DNA from: Allofournierella massiliensis
GTDB taxonomy: Bacteria > Bacillota > Clostridia > Oscillospirales > Ruminococcaceae
Assembly: GCF_004345265.1 (NCBI RefSeq)
Contig: NZ_SLUM01000011.1
Location: 1-64,000 of the forward strand
DNA: 64,000 nt
Reading direction: 5' to 3'
Shown here: piece after piece, positions 15,002 through 24,243 of the stretch
Layout of the letters: every line of letters starts with the position of its first letter
Position numbering within the stretch: the first letter of the stretch is position 1
The notes under the pieces: model-generated
Told to the model about the DNA's origin: nothing
Databases searched by the model: none
What the model saw: the letters and a program-made list of their open reading frames with translations, nothing else
Position numbers and translations under genes: made by a program

Positions 15002-17104
15002 TCACAGCAGATGCACCGCAACCACCAGACCGGCAAACACGATGGAAACCATGCTGGTGAGCTTGATCAGGATGTTGATGGAGGGGCCGCTGGTGTCCTT
15101 AAAGGGATCGCCCACGGTGTCGCCCACCACGGCGGCCTTGTGGCAGTCGCTGCCCTTGCCCCCATGGGCGCCGCTCTCGATGTACTTTTTCGCGTTGTCC
15201 CACGCGCCGCCGGAGTTGGCCATCATCACGGCCAGCACAAAGCCGGTAACGGTGGTGCCTGCCAGCAGGCCGGCCACGCCTTCCACGCCCAGGATCAGGC
15301 CCACCACAACGGGCACGATCACCGCGATCAGGGCGGGGGCCAGCATCAGCTTCTGGGCGCTGCGGGTGCACATATCCACGCAGGAGGCATAGTCCGGTTC
15401 AGCTTTGCCTTCCATCAGGCCCTTGATTTCCTTGAACTGGCGGCGAACCTCCACCACGATGCTCTGGGCCGCCTTGCCCACCGCGTCCATGGTCAGAGCC
15501 GCGAACAGGAAGGGCAGCATGCCGCCGATGAACAGGCCGATCAGGGTGGTGGGATTGGTGATGGACAGATCCAGCACAATGTCCGGATCAATCTGGTGAA
15601 CCTTGTCGATGTAGGAGGCAATCAGCGCCAGTGCGGTCAGGGCCGCGGAACCGATGGCGAAGCCCTTGCCGGTGGCGGCGGTGGTGTTGCCCAGGCTGTC
15701 CAGCGCGTCGGTACGCTGGCGAACCTGTGCGGGCATGTGGGTCATCTCGGCGATGCCGCCCGCATTGTCCGCAATGGGGCCGTAGGCGTCGGTGGCCAGG
15801 GTGATGCCCAGGGTGCTCAGCATGCCAACGGCGGAAACGCCCACGCCGTACAGACCCATGTTGAAGTCCTCGGCGCCGCCGCTGCAGAAGTAGCTCAGCA
15901 GGACGGAAATGCCCACGATCACAACGGGAGCCACGGTGGAAAGCATACCCAGAGACAGGCCGCTGATGATTACGGTGGCGCTGCCGGTCTCACTGGAGGC
16001 CGAGAGCTTTCGGGTGGGAGAATAGCTGTCCGAGGTGTAGTATTCGGTGAGCGCGCCGATGATCACACCGGCGGCCAGACCGCTGATCACCGCGATGAAC
16101 ACGCCGGTGGCGTGCTCGGCGGGCAGCAGCCAGTGGATGGCGAACCAGGCACAGATGGCGATCAGCACGCTGCTGATGTATGTACCGGTGCGCAGGGCGG
16201 TCAGCAGATTCTTCTGGCTGGCGCCCTCCTTGGTCTTTACGAAGAAGGTGCCCGCGATGGAGCACAGCACGCCCAGCGCGGCCAGCAGCATGGGAACGCC
16301 CACGCCCTGCATGCCGAAGCCGGCAGCCACGGCCAGCGCGCTGGTGGAAACGATGGAGCCCACATAGGATTCATACAGGTCGGCGCCCATGCCGGCCACG
16401 TCGCCCACGTTGTCGCCCACGTTGTCTGCGATAACGGCGGGGTTGCGGGGGTCATCCTCCGGAATGCCCGCTTCCACCTTGCCCACCAGGTCGGCGCCAA
16501 CGTCCGCCGCCTTGGTGAAGATGCCGCCGCCCACACGGGCGAACAGCGCCATGGAGGAAGCGCCCATGCCGAAGGTGAGCATGTTGGAGGTGATGTTCTG
16601 AATCAGGATCTCCTGGCTGGCCACCGGATCAATGGCGGTGTACCAGAAATGGAGGAAGAAATACCAGACGCTCAGGTCCAGCAGGCCCAGGCCCACCACG
16701 GTGAAGCCCATGACCGAGCCGGCGCTGAAGGCCACCCGCAGGCCCTTGTTCAGGCTGTTCGAGGCGGCGTTGGCGGTGCGGCAGTTGGCCATGGTGGCGG
16801 TGCGCATGCCAATAAAACCGGACAGGCCGCTGAAGAAGCCGCCGGTCAGGAAGGCGAAGGGGGTAAAAAAGCTCAGAAAGCCCAGAGAAGCCATAATCAG
16901 CAGGATCACAAAGACCACCGCGAAGAAGATGGCCACGCCCTTATACTGACGCTTCAAGTAGGCGGTGGCACCGTTGCTCACCGCGGCCGAGATCTTTGCC
17001 ATCTGGGCGGAGCCCTGAGGTTCTTTCTTTACCCGGGCAAACATGGCCGCCGCAAACAGCAGGGCAAGCACGGAGCCTGCCGTAACAAAGTACATCGCGC
17101 TCAT
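15002..17104 (-). CDS. hppA: Membrane-bound ion-translocating pyrophosphatase, K+-dependent type
   Basis: This 700-residue protein with about 16 membrane segments couples PPi hydrolysis to H+ and/or Na+ export. The catalytic motif DX7KXE is present (DVGADLVGKVE), followed by the Asp-rich NVGDNVGDVAGMGADL loop and the second acidic motif AIADNAGG-type (PIADNAGGIAEM). The GNTTAATGKG segment has Ala where K+-independent enzymes carry Lys, which indicates a K+-requiring enzyme. Na+ versus H+ specificity cannot be settled by eye. It is a single gene with its own promoter and a strong AAGGAGGG site. Such pumps recover energy from PPi in anaerobes. Confidence 0.95.
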   Translation of the reverse strand: MSAMYFVTAGSVLALLFAAAMFARVKKEPQGSAQMAKISAAVSNGATAYLKRQYKGVAIFFAVVFVILLIMASLGFLSFFTPFAFLTGGFFSGLSGFIGMRTATMANCRTANAASNSLNKGLRVAFSAGSVMGFTVVGLGLLDLSVWYFFLHFWYTAIDPVASQEILIQNITSNMLTFGMGASSMALFARVGGGIFTKAADVGADLVGKVEAGIPEDDPRNPAVIADNVGDNVGDVAGMGADLYESYVGSIVSTSALAVAAGFGMQGVGVPMLLAALGVLCSIAGTFFVKTKEGASQKNLLTALRTGTYISSVLIAICAWFAIHWLLPAEHATGVFIAVISGLAAGVIIGALTEYYTSDSYSPTRKLSASSETGSATVIISGLSLGMLSTVAPVVIVGISVLLSYFCSGGAEDFNMGLYGVGVSAVGMLSTLGITLATDAYGPIADNAGGIAEMTHMPAQVRQRTDALDSLGNTTAATGKGFAIGSAALTALALIASYIDKVHQIDPDIVLDLSITNPTTLIGLFIGGMLPFLFAALTMDAVGKAAQSIVVEVRRQFKEIKGLMEGKAEPDYASCVDMCTRSAQKLMLAPALIAVIVPVVVGLILGVEGVAGLLAGTTVTGFVLAVMMANSGGAWDNAKKYIESGAHGGKGSDCHKAAVVGDTVGDPFKDTSGPSINILIKLTSMVSIVFAGLVVAVHLL

Positions 17105-17205
17105 GATCGAATGATCCCTCCTTGTTCAAAACACCGGCAAAGCCGGGGTGTACCACGCGAAAAACGCTTCAGGGGTAACGAAGCGAAAATTCCGCTGTTG
17201 CCTTC

Positions 17206-17234
17206 ATTATAGAACGAAACCCCCGGAAAAACAA
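17206..17234 (-). promoter_or_regulatory. hppA promoter
   Basis: On the minus strand the -35 TTGTTT (17229-17234) and -10 TATAAT (17206-17211) are separated by 17 bp. Confidence 0.75.
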
Positions 17235-17243
17235 GAATGATGC

Positions 17244-17276
17244 ACAAAATATTTTTTAAGCTATAAAATATTTTGT
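17244..17276. promoter_or_regulatory. AT-rich inverted repeat between hppA and the patatin gene
   Basis: Perfect 12-bp arms ACAAAATATTTT (17244-17255) and AAAATATTTTGT (17265-17276) are separated by 9 bp, directly upstream of the hppA -35 in the divergent gap. This is a possible operator or UP-type element. The rest of the 340-bp gap contains only the two promoters. Confidence 0.45.
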
Positions 17277-17378
17277 AAAAATAGTTGAAAACGTATTTCC
17301 TTTACTGCAGGAAAGGATTATAATAGACTAAACACAATGGACGACCATGCGATTCTGCCGTTTTTTACGGAAAAGCAG

Positions 17379-17408
17379 TTGCGTCCCCGGAAAGTTTTCT
17401 GCTACAAT
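17379..17408 (+). promoter_or_regulatory. Promoter of patatin-Enzyme I unit
   Basis: TTGCGT (17379-17384), 18-bp spacer, TACAAT (17403-17408). The -10 context GCTACAATG is the same as in the oppA trio, but the spacer lacks their palindrome. Confidence 0.6.
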
Positions 17409-17444
17409 GTGTTAAAGCGAAAAAGTGAGCGAGGGCGAAAAGGC

Positions 17445-18608
17445 ATGAAGCGAGGGCTAGTACTGGCGGGCGGCGGAGCCCGCGGCAGCTACCAGGTGGG
17501 GGTATATCAGGCGCTGACCGAGCTGGGCTGGCGGCCGGATGTGATTACCGGCACCTCGGTGGGCTGCCTGAACGGCGCCATGTTCGCCACCGGTCAGTGG
17601 GCCACCGCCCGGGACATGTGGCTCACCATCGACACCCGTCAGGTGATCACCGATCCGCCGGACCCGGAGCAGGGGGTGCTGAACTTCTGGCAGGAAACCA
17701 TGCGCGGCGGCGGGCTGGATGTGACCCCACTGGAGAGCATCGTGGATCGGGTGCTGGACGAGGATGCGCTGCGCACCTCCCCCATTGAATTCGGTCTGGT
17801 CACCGTGAACAAGCGCAACCTGCGCCCGCTGGAGCTCACGGCGCAGCAGATCCCGCAGGGGCAGATGAAGGATTATCTTCTGGCTTCCGCCGCATGCTTT
17901 CCGGCCTTCCGGCCCCGGGCCATTGAGGGCGAGCAGTTCATCGACGGCGGCTATGCCGACAATATGCCTGTGGGCCTTGCCCGGCGTATGGGTGCGGAAG
18001 AAGTGGTGGCCGTGGATGTGGACGGCATCGGTATTACCCGCCGGATGCCGCCCCAGCTGCCGGTGATTCTGGTGCGCAGCCACTGGGAACTGGGCGCGAT
18101 TCTTACCTTTGATCCCCAGCAGGCAAGGCAGAACATCGCCCTGGGCTACAACGATACCTACCGGGCCTTCGGCCGGATTCTGGGCATTGCATACAGCATA
18201 CAGGCCGGCCAGGAGCGGGCGCTCACTGAGGGCTTTGTGCGCCCCTACGCAGAGCTGCTGCGGCGGGTGATGGGGGCGAACCCTGCCCTCACCTTTGCGG
18301 AACAGGCGGCACTGGGCGGGCTGGAAAAGCTGGCGGCCACCGCTGCCGCCCGGGCGCTTGCCCCTCTGGAGCGGGCCTGCGAGCTGGCGGGCGTTGCGCC
18401 GGAGCCGGTTTACACCGCCGGTGAGCTGTTTGAGGAATTTTTACAGCGGGTGGATCCCCAGATCTGCCTGCGTTTCGCACCGCTGTTCGAGGCGGATGCG
18501 GGCCTTTGTATCCGGGAGGCCGCTCAGGCGGCTGCCGCGCCCGGAGAGTTTTTGCAGGCACTTGTGGCGGCAAGCCTGCGCGGATCCCAGGGAGGTGAGG
18601 AGCCATGA
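17445..18608 (+). CDS. Patatin-like phospholipase
   Basis: This 387-residue protein contains a patatin hydrolase domain in residues 4-210. It has the oxyanion loop GGGARG (9-14), the nucleophile elbow GTSVG with Ser38, and the catalytic Asp167 in FIDGGYADN. It should hydrolyse acyl esters of membrane lipids or related substrates. Residues 210-387 are an alpha-helical extension with no motif I recognise. The stop codon overlaps the start of the Enzyme I paralogue (ATGA, 18605-18608), so the two are translationally coupled, which is not a usual partnership. The start was chosen at MKRGLVLAGG; an open frame continues upstream through the promoter region. Confidence 0.88.
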   Translation: MKRGLVLAGGGARGSYQVGVYQALTELGWRPDVITGTSVGCLNGAMFATGQWATARDMWLTIDTRQVITDPPDPEQGVLNFWQETMRGGGLDVTPLESIVDRVLDEDALRTSPIEFGLVTVNKRNLRPLELTAQQIPQGQMKDYLLASAACFPAFRPRAIEGEQFIDGGYADNMPVGLARRMGAEEVVAVDVDGIGITRRMPPQLPVILVRSHWELGAILTFDPQQARQNIALGYNDTYRAFGRILGIAYSIQAGQERALTEGFVRPYAELLRRVMGANPALTFAEQAALGGLEKLAATAAARALAPLERACELAGVAPEPVYTAGELFEEFLQRVDPQICLRFAPLFEADAGLCIREAAQAAAAPGEFLQALVAASLRGSQGGEEP

Positions 18609-20233
18609 GAAGATTTACAGGCATCAGTGCATCCAAGGGACTGGTCATGGGGCCGGTTCACCGGCTGCATCACGGCACTGCCGGTCTGGTGCGGGTGGTT
18701 GGTCTGCCGGTGCGCGAACAGGCTCTGTTCGATGCCGCTGTCATCCTGGCCAAGGAGGAGCTCCACGTTCTGGAGGAAAAGACCGACGGTACCCAGCAGG
18801 CCATTCTCATGTTCCAGCGGATGATGCTGGAGGATGCGGGCCTTCTGGCACAGGTGGCCCAGCGCATTGCCGATGGCGACGGCGCGGCCGCAGCCATGGA
18901 ATGGGTGGGCCGGCATTACGCCGCCACCCTGGAAAATCTGGACGATGAATACATGAGCCAGCGGTCGGTGGATGTGCTGGACGTCTGCCGGCGGGTGGTG
19001 AACATTCTGGACGGTGAGCCCCGCAAGGCCCCCGAGCTGGAGGTTCCCTGCATTCTGGTGGGCGAGCGAATCTTCCCCAGCGACATCATCAGCATTGATC
19101 GGGCCAAGATTCTGGGCTTCGCCACCAGCGGGGGCAGCATCCAGAGCCACGCGGCCATCATGGCCCGCACCATGGACATTCCCGCTGTGGTGCAGCTGGG
19201 CAGCGAGATGCTGGCATACAGCGAGGGGCAGGCAGCCATTCTGGATGCCTACAACGGCGACATGATTATCAAACCGGACGCGGATGCGGTGCGCCATGCC
19301 CAGCGGCGGATTGTGGGCGAGGGCATGCTGAAGCGGCGTATGGCATTCCTGAAGGACCAGCCCTGTGTGACCAAGGACGGCACCACTGTTACCCTGCTGG
19401 CCAACTGCTCCAGCCCCACCGATATCCGGGCTGCGATGGATGCGGGCGCGGACGGCGTGGGCCTGCTGCGCAGCGAATTCGTGATCACCGGCGAGCACAT
19501 TCCCGCCGAGGATGAGCAGTACTATTATTATATGACCTGCCTGGAGGCTGCTGCCGGCCACCCGGTAACCATCTGCACCTTCGACATCGGGGCGGACAAG
19601 CGGGTGGCCGGTCTGGAGGATACCACCAACTATTCCCCGCTGGGCATGCGGGGGGTACGGCTCCAGCTGAGCCATCCCGAGCTGTTCGTCACCCAGATGC
19701 GGGCACTGCTGCGCACTGCGCTCAAGGGCGATCTGCGCATCATGTTCCCCATGATCACCGGCCCGGCGGACTGGAAGGAAGCGCTGGAGCTTGTGGAGGT
19801 AGCCAAGAGCCAGCTGCGCCGGGAGGGAGTTCCCTTCAATGAAAAGGTACCCATCGGCGCCATGATCGAGGTGCCCAGTGCCGCGCTGCTGGCGGACGAG
19901 ATTCTGGCGGACCGGTGCTCCTTTGTGCACATTGGCACCAACGATCTGATCCAGTACACATACGCGGCGGACCGGCGCGACAGCCGGATGTCCGGCTATT
20001 TCACCGGCTGGCCCCACGCGGTGGGCCGCCTGATCGATATGGTGGTGGCGGCTGCTTGGAGCCAGGAGCTGCCGGTGACCATCTGCGGCGTGAGCGCCAC
20101 CGACCCGGACACTGCCGAGCGGTTCATCCGTCAGGGCGTGCGTGGTTTGTGTATGGAGGCCCGCAGCCTGATGCAGATCAAGGCCCACCTGCTGGAGCTG
20201 GATCTGAACGAACCGCCCCGCTTCCGGCGATAA
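18605..20233 (+). CDS. PTS Enzyme I paralogue (PEP-protein phosphotransferase), first of two
   Basis: This 542-residue protein has the full Enzyme I layout. The N-terminal HPr-binding and swivelling domain carries the phosphorylated His182 (GGSIQSHAAIMAR), and the C-terminal PEP-binding barrel has LLRSEF, FDIGADKR, MIEVPSA and SIGTND-like IGTNDLIQYT. The active-site Cys is kept (Cys494), but the usual CGE/CGEMA motif reads CGVSATDP, so a strictly conserved Glu is Val. The FTFDIGADK and NYSPLGMRG motifs also deviate from the DIGGDK and NPFLGWR patterns. A canonical Enzyme I lies 4.4 kb downstream. This one may serve a different acceptor or have regulatory use, which is inference. It follows the patatin gene with a 4-bp overlap. 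Confidence 0.88.
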   Translation: MRRFTGISASKGLVMGPVHRLHHGTAGLVRVVGLPVREQALFDAAVILAKEELHVLEEKTDGTQQAILMFQRMMLEDAGLLAQVAQRIADGDGAAAAMEWVGRHYAATLENLDDEYMSQRSVDVLDVCRRVVNILDGEPRKAPELEVPCILVGERIFPSDIISIDRAKILGFATSGGSIQSHAAIMARTMDIPAVVQLGSEMLAYSEGQAAILDAYNGDMIIKPDADAVRHAQRRIVGEGMLKRRMAFLKDQPCVTKDGTTVTLLANCSSPTDIRAAMDAGADGVGLLRSEFVITGEHIPAEDEQYYYYMTCLEAAAGHPVTICTFDIGADKRVAGLEDTTNYSPLGMRGVRLQLSHPELFVTQMRALLRTALKGDLRIMFPMITGPADWKEALELVEVAKSQLRREGVPFNEKVPIGAMIEVPSAALLADEILADRCSFVHIGTNDLIQYTYAADRRDSRMSGYFTGWPHAVGRLIDMVVAAAWSQELPVTICGVSATDPDTAERFIRQGVRGLCMEARSLMQIKAHLLELDLNEPPRFRR

Positions 20234-20249
20234 ATATCGGAAACACCTC

Positions 20250-20290
20250 TCTCCCCTGCATCCGAAACCGGGTGTTGGGGAGATTTTTTT
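20250..20290 (+). terminator. Terminator after the Enzyme I paralogue
   Basis: TCTCCCC and GGGGAGA arms (20250-20256 and 20277-20283) are followed by seven Ts. Confidence 0.7.
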
Positions 20291-20373
20291 GCGCATTTGA
20301 GCAGATTTGCGCGAAAATGCGCGGATGCAGGAAAAGAAAATGAAGAAATTTGATTATTTTTGATAGAAAATGC

Positions 20374-20402
20374 TTGAATTCGCCAAATATCTGTGTTATA
20401 GT
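20374..20402 (+). promoter_or_regulatory. Promoter of the fructose operon
   Basis: TTGAAT (20374-20379), 17-bp spacer, TATAGT (20397-20402), about 40 bp before the DeoR-type regulator gene. Confidence 0.75.
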
Positions 20403-20443
20403 GAAACCAGAACAAAAGAACGGAACAAAAAGGAGGCGGCGTG

Positions 20444-21199
20444 ATGCTGGCAGAAAAACGGTTTGCGGTTATTCTGGAAGTGCTGGCCAAGCGCCGGGCG
20501 GCCACCGTCACCGAGCTGGCGCAGCGGCTGGATACCTCGGAATCCACGGTACGGCGGGATCTGATGATTCTGGCCGAGCAGGGCAAGCTGAACAAGGTGC
20601 ACGGCGGCGCCACCGCAGTGGACGCCATGTTCGAGAGCACGGAGCCCACCATGAGCGCCAAGGAGCAGCTCAATCTGGACCAGAAGGACATGATTGCCCG
20701 CTATGCGGCGGCGCAGGTTCAGCCGGACGACGTGATTTTCCTGGATGCGGGCAGTACCACCCTGCGGATGCTGGAGTATCTGGAGCCCAGCGACGGGCTG
20801 CTGATCGTGACCAACGGTATCCTGCACGCCCAGCGGCTGGTGAACAAGGGCTTCAAGGCCTACATTCTGGGCGGCATGCTCAAGACCGGAACCGAGGCCA
20901 TCGTAGGCTCCGGTGCGGTGCAGGCACTGGGGCACTACAACTTCACCAAGGCGTTTATCGGTATTAATGGTATCACCGTGGGCCAGGGCTACACCACCCC
21001 GGACGTGGAGGAGGCCGAGCTGAAGGCCACCGCGCTGCGTCAGGCCTACATCAAATATGTTCTGGCAGATTCGTCCAAGTTCGGGCGGGTATCGGCGGTC
21101 ACCGTGGCCCCCATCGACCAGGCCTGCATTGTAACCGACCGCCTGCCGGACAAGAGTTATCGCAAGCACGCAGTGATCAAGGAGGTAGAAGGGTTATGA
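20444..21199 (+). CDS. fruR: DeoR-family transcriptional regulator of the fructose operon
   Basis: This 251-residue protein has an N-terminal DeoR helix-turn-helix (TVTELAQRLDTSESTVRRDLMIL, then the KVHGGA hinge) and a C-terminal sugar-phosphate sensor domain (DAGSTTLRMLE, TNGI, GTEAIVG). It is the first gene of the fruR-fruK-fruA set and overlaps fruK by four bases, so it should repress the operon until fructose-1-phosphate binds. The ATG at 20444 was preferred over a GTG three bases earlier because AAGGAGG is then 7 bp away. The symbol is given by context. Confidence 0.9.
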   Translation: MLAEKRFAVILEVLAKRRAATVTELAQRLDTSESTVRRDLMILAEQGKLNKVHGGATAVDAMFESTEPTMSAKEQLNLDQKDMIARYAAAQVQPDDVIFLDAGSTTLRMLEYLEPSDGLLIVTNGILHAQRLVNKGFKAYILGGMLKTGTEAIVGSGAVQALGHYNFTKAFIGINGITVGQGYTTPDVEEAELKATALRQAYIKYVLADSSKFGRVSAVTVAPIDQACIVTDRLPDKSYRKHAVIKEVEGL

Positions 21200-22098
21200 T
21201 ATACACCGTTACATTCAATCCCGCGCTGGATTATGTGGTGCGCATGGATGAGCTGGCTCTGGGCCAGGTGAACCGCACCGTCAGCGAGGACGTGCAGCTG
21301 GGCGGAAAGGGCATCAACGTGTCCTGGGTGCTGCGGGAGCTGGGCCATGAGAACGTGGCGCTGGGCTTTGTGGCCGGCTTCACCGGCAAGGCCATTGAGG
21401 ACGGGCTGGCCGCCAAGGGCGTTGCCACCGACTTCATCCACCTGCCTGCCGGGCTCACCCGTATCAATGTGAAGCTGAAGGCCGGCGAGGAGACCGAGAT
21501 CAACGGCAAGGGGCCGGACATCAGCGCCGAGGCGCTGGAGGAGCTGCTGCACAAGCTGGATGCCCTGGGCGAGGGCGATGTGCTGGTTCTGGCCGGCAGC
21601 ATCCCCGCCAGCATGCCCAGCGATGTGTACGAGAGCATTCTGGCCCGGCTGGAGGGCAAAAAGGTGCTCTGTGCGGTGGACGCCACCCGGGATCTGCTGG
21701 TAAACGTGCTGAAATACCGGCCCTTCGTGATCAAGCCCAACAACCATGAGCTGGGCGAGATCTTCGGCCGCACCCTCACCACCGACGAGGAGATCCGGGA
21801 GTGCGCCGCCAAGCTGCAGGAGCAGGGCGCCCGCAACGTGCTGGTAAGCATGGCCGGCGACGGCGCGATGCTGCTGGACGAAAACGGCGTGTGCCACCGG
21901 CTGGCCGCCCACAAGGGCAAGGTGAAGAACTCGGTGGGCGCGGGCGACTCCATGGTGGCGGGCTTCCTGGCCGGCTATCTGGACAGCGGCGACTACGAGC
22001 AGGCCCTGCGCGTGGGCAGCGCCGCGGGCAGCGCCACTGCATTCTCGGATGTACTGGCCACCCGCCCCGAGATCGAGGCTCTTTTGAACAAGGCATAA
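21196..22098 (+). CDS. fruK: 1-phosphofructokinase (PfkB family)
   Basis: This 300-residue protein is of the ribokinase/PfkB fold. It shows the N-terminal substrate motif (TFNPALDYVV, GGKGINVSWVLRELG), GSIPASMP, and the C-terminal signature NSVGAGDSMVAGFLAGY with the catalytic Asp. It phosphorylates fructose-1-phosphate from the PTS to fructose-1,6-bisphosphate. It overlaps the regulator gene and lies 84 bp before the PTS permease. Tagatose-6-phosphate kinase is a related alternative, but the fru context decides. Confidence 0.93.
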   Translation: MIYTVTFNPALDYVVRMDELALGQVNRTVSEDVQLGGKGINVSWVLRELGHENVALGFVAGFTGKAIEDGLAAKGVATDFIHLPAGLTRINVKLKAGEETEINGKGPDISAEALEELLHKLDALGEGDVLVLAGSIPASMPSDVYESILARLEGKKVLCAVDATRDLLVNVLKYRPFVIKPNNHELGEIFGRTLTTDEEIRECAAKLQEQGARNVLVSMAGDGAMLLDENGVCHRLAAHKGKVKNSVGAGDSMVAGFLAGYLDSGDYEQALRVGSAAGSATAFSDVLATRPEIEALLNKA

Positions 22099-22182
22099 GC
22101 GTGCGCCGCGGAACCACAGAACCGCACGCCTGCAAATAGATCGCACCCCTAGAAAAAAGAACGAGAGAAAGGATCGAGAATC

Positions 22183-24153
22183 ATGCGTATTACGGATTTG
22201 CTCAGACCGGAAAGTGTGGAGCTGCACACCAGCGCAGCGAATAAGGAAGCGGCCATCGACAAGCTGATCGGCCTGCATGTGGCTGGCGACAATCTGGCAG
22301 ATGTGGAGGCTTACAAGCAGGCCATTCTGGCTCGCGAGGCTCAGAGCAGCACCGCCATTGAGGCGGGCATCGCGGTGCCCCACGCCAAGAGCGAGGCGGT
22401 CAAGCGCCCCGGTCTGGCGGCCATGACCCTGGACACCGGCGTGGACTACGGCGCCATGGACAACAAGCCCAGCGACCTGTTCTTCATGATCGCCGCCCCC
22501 ATGGACGGCAACCTGCATCTGGAAATCCTCAGCCGCCTGATGGTGCTGCTGATGGATGGCGACTTCACCGCCAGGCTGCGGGCCGCCACCACTGTGGAGG
22601 AGTTCATGAAGGCCATCGACGAGGCCGAAGGCGCCAAGTACGGCGAGCCCGCTGCGCAGGAGACCGCCGCTGAGGCTGCTCCCGCTGCCGAGGAAAAGGC
22701 CGCCGGTTACCGTGTGCTGGCTGTTACCGCCTGCCCCACCGGCATTGCGCACACCTACATGGCTGCCGAGGCTCTGGAGAAGGCCGGCAAGGCCATGGAC
22801 ATTCCCCTGAAGGCCGAGACCAACGGCTCCGGCGGCGCCAAGAACGTGCTGACCGCTGAGGAGATCGCCGCGGCCGACGGCATTATCGTTGCCGCCGACA
22901 AGAATGTGGAGACCGCCCGTTTTGACGGCAAGCGTGTGCTCTTTGTTCCCGTGAGCGAGGGTATCCATCATCCCGAAGAGCTGATCGGCAAGATCGTGGA
23001 GAAGCAGGTTCCCATCTACCACTACTCCGGCGCGGTGGAGACCACCGAGACTGCCAAGAACGAGAGCATCGGCCGTCAGCTGTACAAGCATCTGATGAAC
23101 GGCGTTTCCCACATGCTGCCCTTCGTAATCGGCGGCGGCATTCTGATCGCCCTGGCTTTCCTGCTGGACGATTACTCCATCAACCCCGCAAACTTCGGCA
23201 TGAACACCCCCGTGGCGGCCTTCTTCAAGACCGTTGGCGGCGTGGCCTTCAACTTCATGCTGCCCATCCTGGCGGGCTATATCGCCATGAGCATTGCCGA
23301 CCGTCCGGGTCTGGCCGTTGGCTTTGTGGGCGGCAGCCTGGCCGCTGCCGGCACCAGCTTTGCCACCATTCTGGATCCCAACACCGCAGCCATTCCCGCC
23401 GGCTTCCTGGGCGCGCTGCTGGCCGGTTTTGTGGGCGGCTACTTCATGCTGGGCCTGCGCAAGGTCTGCGACAAGCTGCCGGACAGCCTGGAAGGCATTA
23501 AGCCCATTCTGCTCTACCCTGTAATCGGCGTGCTGTTCATGGGCCTGTTCATGTGCCTGGTAAACCCCATCATGGGCGCCATCAACAACGGTCTGATCGC
23601 TTTCCTGAACAGCCTGGGCGGCACCAGCAAGATCCTGCTGGGTGCGGTTCTGGCCGGCATGATGAGCATTGATATGGGCGGCCCCTTCAACAAGGCTGCC
23701 TATGTAACCGGTACCGGCGCCATTGCCACCGCCGCCGCTGCAGGCGCAGCGCAGGGCGCCATCGAATACCAGATGATGGCCGCCGTTATGGTGGGCGGCA
23801 TGGTTCCCCCGCTGGCCATCGCTCTGTGCACCACCTTCTTCAAGAAGAAGTTCACTCAGGATGAACGCAAGTCCGGCGTGGTAAACTACATCATGGGCCT
23901 GTGCTTCATCACCGAGGGCGCGATTCCCTTCGCTGCCTCCGATCCCCTGCGCGTGATCCCCAGCTGCGTGGTTGGCAGCGCGGTGGCCGGCGCTCTGAGC
24001 ATGTTCTTCGGCTGCAGCCTGATGGCTCCTCACGGCGGTATCTTCGTGTTCCCCGTGGTCACCAATGTGCTGGGCTATGTGATCAGCCTGGTGGTGGGCA
24101 GCCTGGTTGGCATGCTGCTGCTGGGTGTTCTGAAAAAGAACAAGGAGCAGTAA
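22183..24153 (+). CDS. fruA: Fructose-specific PTS permease, IIA-IIB-IIC in one chain
   Basis: This 656-residue protein carries all three domains in order. IIA-Fru (residues 1-145) has the phospho-His67 in AVPHAKSEA. An Ala/Glu linker is followed by IIB-Fru (about 176-275) with phospho-Cys184 in VTACPTGIAHTYMAAEAL. IIC (about 300-650) has the multi-spanning membrane domain with PFVIGGGILIALAFL and DMGGPFNKAAY. It imports fructose and releases fructose-1-phosphate. The phosphate comes from Enzyme I and HPr encoded immediately downstream. Confidence 0.96.
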   Translation: MRITDLLRPESVELHTSAANKEAAIDKLIGLHVAGDNLADVEAYKQAILAREAQSSTAIEAGIAVPHAKSEAVKRPGLAAMTLDTGVDYGAMDNKPSDLFFMIAAPMDGNLHLEILSRLMVLLMDGDFTARLRAATTVEEFMKAIDEAEGAKYGEPAAQETAAEAAPAAEEKAAGYRVLAVTACPTGIAHTYMAAEALEKAGKAMDIPLKAETNGSGGAKNVLTAEEIAAADGIIVAADKNVETARFDGKRVLFVPVSEGIHHPEELIGKIVEKQVPIYHYSGAVETTETAKNESIGRQLYKHLMNGVSHMLPFVIGGGILIALAFLLDDYSINPANFGMNTPVAAFFKTVGGVAFNFMLPILAGYIAMSIADRPGLAVGFVGGSLAAAGTSFATILDPNTAAIPAGFLGALLAGFVGGYFMLGLRKVCDKLPDSLEGIKPILLYPVIGVLFMGLFMCLVNPIMGAINNGLIAFLNSLGGTSKILLGAVLAGMMSIDMGGPFNKAAYVTGTGAIATAAAAGAAQGAIEYQMMAAVMVGGMVPPLAIALCTTFFKKKFTQDERKSGVVNYIMGLCFITEGAIPFAASDPLRVIPSCVVGSAVAGALSMFFGCSLMAPHGGIFVFPVVTNVLGYVISLVVGSLVGMLLLGVLKKNKEQ

Positions 24154-24172
24154 TCCATTTGTTACAAAGCAG

Positions 24173-24196
24173 GCCCGCGTGCTGCGGTGCGCGGGC
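24173..24196 (+). other. Intercistronic hairpin between fruA and HPr
   Basis: GCCCGCG and CGCGGGC arms with a 10-nt loop and no T run, so it is more likely an mRNA processing or stability element, or a weak attenuator, than a terminator. It may allow different HPr and FruA levels. Confidence 0.5.
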
Positions 24197-24243
24197 TCTT
24201 CAAAAACACAAACATAAAATAAAACAAAAGGAGAACAACTATT

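Noticed and set aside
17285-17299. cre-like site TTGAAAACGTATTTC before the patatin-Enzyme I unit
   Set aside because: The final two consensus positions of the 15-mer fail and the site is far from the promoter boxes, so support is too weak to list as a feature.
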